Shown: one piece after another, positions 62,179 to 64,000 of the stretch
Layout of the letters: each line of letters starts with the position of its first letter
How positions within the stretch are numbered: position 1 is the first letter of the stretch
Source: Dyadobacter chenhuakuii
Lineage (GTDB): Bacteria; Bacteroidota; Bacteroidia; Cytophagales; Spirosomataceae
NCBI RefSeq assembly: GCF_023821985.2
Contig: NZ_CP098805.1
Span: forward strand, 2,356,001 to 2,420,000
DNA length: 64,000 nt
Direction of reading: 5' to 3'
The notes under the pieces: model-generated
The model's database searches: none
What the model was told of the DNA's origin: nothing
Seen by the model: only the letters and a program-made list of their open reading frames with translations
Translations under genes and position numbers: made by a program

Positions 62179-63102
62179 TTAATTAGCCGCCTGCCCTGAC
62201 GCCGCAGACATATCGAGCGAAGTGATCCTGTCCTCAACAAACTGGCTTTTCAAAAGCATTTCTTTGATCATCGACAAATGGGTGTAGGTGATCATATGTC
62301 CGGCTTTGTGCAGGAAAATGTATTGAGCGCGCTTGCTCTTAATGTGTTTCTTGGCAAAATCAATGTTGGCCGGATCGGCTATCCAGTCATTTCCACCCTG
62401 GATTACGGTTGTAGGAAGGTCCAGGTTATGCCAAACGGGCAATAGTTTCCGGAGCTCATCGGAGTGGCTGTATTTCTCAGCCGTAGCCGTATTGAACTCT
62501 CCCGGCAAGAATAACTGGATAAAAGAATTCCTGCCCCATTTCGAAAACCAATAAAACTTCTCTTTTTCAGGATCTATAACGGGCGAAACCATGATCAGCT
62601 CTTTCACTTGATCCGGTTGCAGTGAAACGAGCTTGGCAGCGATCGGTGCACCGTAAGATCTGCCCAGGACGGTTACTTTTTCTTTGCTTTTATTTAACTC
62701 AAAAACGGGTAAAAGTGCATTGGCTTGTGTGGCAATGGAAGTCACATAGCGGTGCTTCTTCTTCATTTTAAGGCGGGATTTCCCATAACCCACACGGTCA
62801 ACGGACACAATGTGAAAGCGCTTTTGCAGGTCTTCATCGTCCATCAAATTCATATAACCCCATAACGAGCCGGGGGCACCATGGATCAGCAGCAACATTG
62901 GCAATGTATCCGCACCCACACTTGCAATGCAAAGGGCAAGCGTATCATTTTTAATAATGCGTTCCTCAGGTTTTACTTTTTTCGCTGCATAATGTTTCCG
63001 AACCTGTTTGGCTGATATAGTGTACCGGGAAAAGCAGGAACTGAGCGAAATGGATATTAGAAAAACAACAATTACAGATCGCAAAAATTTAAAACTTGGC
63101 AT
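62179..63102 (-). CDS. Lipoprotein alpha/beta hydrolase
   Basis: Membrane-anchored serine hydrolase, 307 residues. The signal VIVVFLISISLSSCFSRYTI ends in a lipobox (LSSC), so it is probably lipidated. Family motifs: LLLIHGAPGSLWGYMNL (oxyanion), SVDRVGYGKSRLKMKK, TVLGRSYGAPIAAKLVS (nucleophile Ser in GRSYG), VIQGGNDWIADPAN (Asp) and FLHKAGHMITYTH (His). The substrate is unknown; the position beside serine acetyltransferase is not informative. It is convergent with the T9SS protein gene and diverges from cysE. Confidence 0.9.
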   Translation of the reverse strand: MPSFKFLRSVIVVFLISISLSSCFSRYTISAKQVRKHYAAKKVKPEERIIKNDTLALCIASVGADTLPMLLLIHGAPGSLWGYMNLMDDEDLQKRFHIVSVDRVGYGKSRLKMKKKHRYVTSIATQANALLPVFELNKSKEKVTVLGRSYGAPIAAKLVSLQPDQVKELIMVSPVIDPEKEKFYWFSKWGRNSFIQLFLPGEFNTATAEKYSHSDELRKLLPVWHNLDLPTTVIQGGNDWIADPANIDFAKKHIKSKRAQYIFLHKAGHMITYTHLSMIKEMLLKSQFVEDRITSLDMSAASGQAAN

Positions 63103-63294
63103 ACATTCAGGAATCTTACTGTAATTTATAACTTCACAGGATATTTCAATATACGATTATAAATAGAAAAAGAGTGAAATTCAGGACGTGTTTCTCAAAG
63201 AAACAGCCTGGACAAAATTTTTCCTGCTGATTATGTGTTCAATATAAAATTGATGCCAGAAATCCGGGTTATCTAAGCCAAATTCCTACTGTTG

Positions 63295-64000
63295 ATGACA
63301 ACCAACCAACAAAACGAGTTCTTCCAGCGCCTGGCAGAGCAAAATGAGCAGTATCGCTATCAATTACCTTCGAGACACGATGCTGGTAAGTTTATTCAGG
63401 ACCTGATTAATTTTCTCTTTCCGATCAGTAAGGACTGCACGAGCTGCCCTACCAAGGACATTGCGATGAAATATGCTGATTTACGCAACAGTCTGAACTG
63501 CATGCTGGAACCGCTGCTTCCCGAACTGGAAAAAAGCAAGGAGGAAATTCTGGATGACGTTTTTGGGCAGATTCCCGGGATTTACGAGAAATTGTTGCTG
63601 GATGCCAAATCAATCACGGATAATGATCCTGCTTCGGTAAGCATTGAAGAGGTCATTTCGGTTTATCCGGGCTTTATGGCTATTGCTACTTATCGCTTTG
63701 CCAACTTGTTTGCGCTTGCCGGCATTCCGCTTCTACCCAGGATGTTAACTGAATTCGCGCACAGCCAAACAGGAATCGACATTCACCCGAACGCAACAAT
63801 CGGACATTCGTTTTTTATAGATCACGGAACGGGCGTTGTCATCGGCGAAACGACGCACATTGGTAACAATGTCAAATTGTATCAGGGAGTGACATTAGGG
63901 GCGACATTTGTATCGAAGTCACTTGCTTCCAGCAAACGTCATCCAACCATTGAAGACAATGTGGTGGTATATGCCAATGCAACGATTTTGGGAGGAGAAA
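63295..64000 (+). CDS. cysE: Serine O-acetyltransferase (EpsC-type), C-terminus cut by window edge
   Basis: Makes O-acetylserine from serine and acetyl-CoA, the first step of cysteine synthesis. The ATG at 63295 opens a frame that runs off the window after about 235 codons. It has the helical N-terminal domain (DLINFLFPISKDCTSCPTKD, DPASVSIEEVISVYPGFMAI, ATYRFANLFALAG) and the start of the hexapeptide coil (DIHPNATIGHSFFIDHGTGV, VVIGETTHIGNNVKLYQGVT, LGATFVSKS). The KDCTSCPT insert with paired Cys is worth noting. The last coils and the regulatory C-terminal tail lie outside. Confidence 0.95.
   Translation, partial: MTTNQQNEFFQRLAEQNEQYRYQLPSRHDAGKFIQDLINFLFPISKDCTSCPTKDIAMKYADLRNSLNCMLEPLLPELEKSKEEILDDVFGQIPGIYEKLLLDAKSITDNDPASVSIEEVISVYPGFMAIATYRFANLFALAGIPLLPRMLTEFAHSQTGIDIHPNATIGHSFFIDHGTGVVIGETTHIGNNVKLYQGVTLGATFVSKSLASSKRHPTIEDNVVVYANATILGGE

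Overview
The window looks like chromosome of a Bacteroidota bacterium, most like the Cytophagales (Dyadobacter/Spirosoma type). This is inferred from a SusC/SusD pair, T9SS-type C-terminal sorting domains, Tat-exported Gfo/Idh/MocA oxidoreductases and sugar isomerases, DUF1080 and DUF6807 domains, promoters of the TTG-N17..23-TAnnTTTG type, and few Shine-Dalgarno-like sites. I found no tRNA, rRNA, CRISPR array, integrase, transposase or plasmid gene.

Layout. 1-10.8 kb: the end of a SusD/SusC nutrient-uptake pair, a short-chain dehydrogenase and CE1-like esterase with abutting stop and start codons, an NAD(P)-binding DUF2867 protein, a Tat-exported Gfo/Idh/MocA oxidoreductase, a DinB-fold protein and a DUF1080 secreted protein. 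10.9-14 kb: an orphan PAS histidine kinase, a mini-GNAT and a membrane protein of unknown function. 14-25 kb: an exported carbohydrate/redox region with two sugar isomerase/epimerase-like proteins, a GH5 glycosidase, a BlaI repressor next to a decapitated M56 (BlaR1-type) peptidase, a two-domain redoxin, and a 1280-residue fusion of DUF6807, a PVC-type dehydrogenase, HEAT repeats and cytochrome c. 25.7-32.3 kb: topoisomerase III, a small HTH-like protein, an aldo/keto reductase, a 0.5-kb repeat block, another Gfo/Idh/MocA protein, a DUF481 outer-membrane protein and RpiB. 32.3-41.3 kb: a SWIM/SNF2 helicase converging on a chitinase, then a tightly packed minus-strand set (NDH-2, CorA, a Fn3/T9SS protein, GH18 chitinase) and a stress-type SDR. 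41.4-48 kb: a 1174-residue hybrid kinase, a DUF6496 peptide, an amidohydrolase, a VOC protein and an arylesterase-like hydrolase. 48.2-55.2 kb: a plus-strand exopolysaccharide set (SGNH, two GT4, GT2, WcaF-like acetyltransferase, GT2, WecA-like transferase). 55.3-64 kb: malic enzyme fused to a phosphotransacetylase-like domain, a GH2 glycosidase, isoaspartyl peptidase, a T9SS-exported protein, a lipoprotein hydrolase and the start of serine acetyltransferase.

How the genes may work together. Much of the window is glycan handling: SusCD import, GH5/GH2/GH18 and esterase hydrolysis, then exported oxidoreductases, isomerases and DUF1080, which in other Bacteroidota belong to oxidative (3-keto) sugar processing. 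The large dehydrogenase-cytochrome fusion could send sugar-derived electrons to the periplasmic redox chain; this is inference. The exopolysaccharide genes have no flippase or polymerase in view, so the locus must be completed elsewhere.

The most unusual items are the blaI/decapitated-M56 pair with its palindromic operator candidate, the DUF6807-dehydrogenase-cytochrome fusion, the 132-bp repeat block, and several dual-strand 3'-end structures in which stop codons sit inside shared terminator stems.
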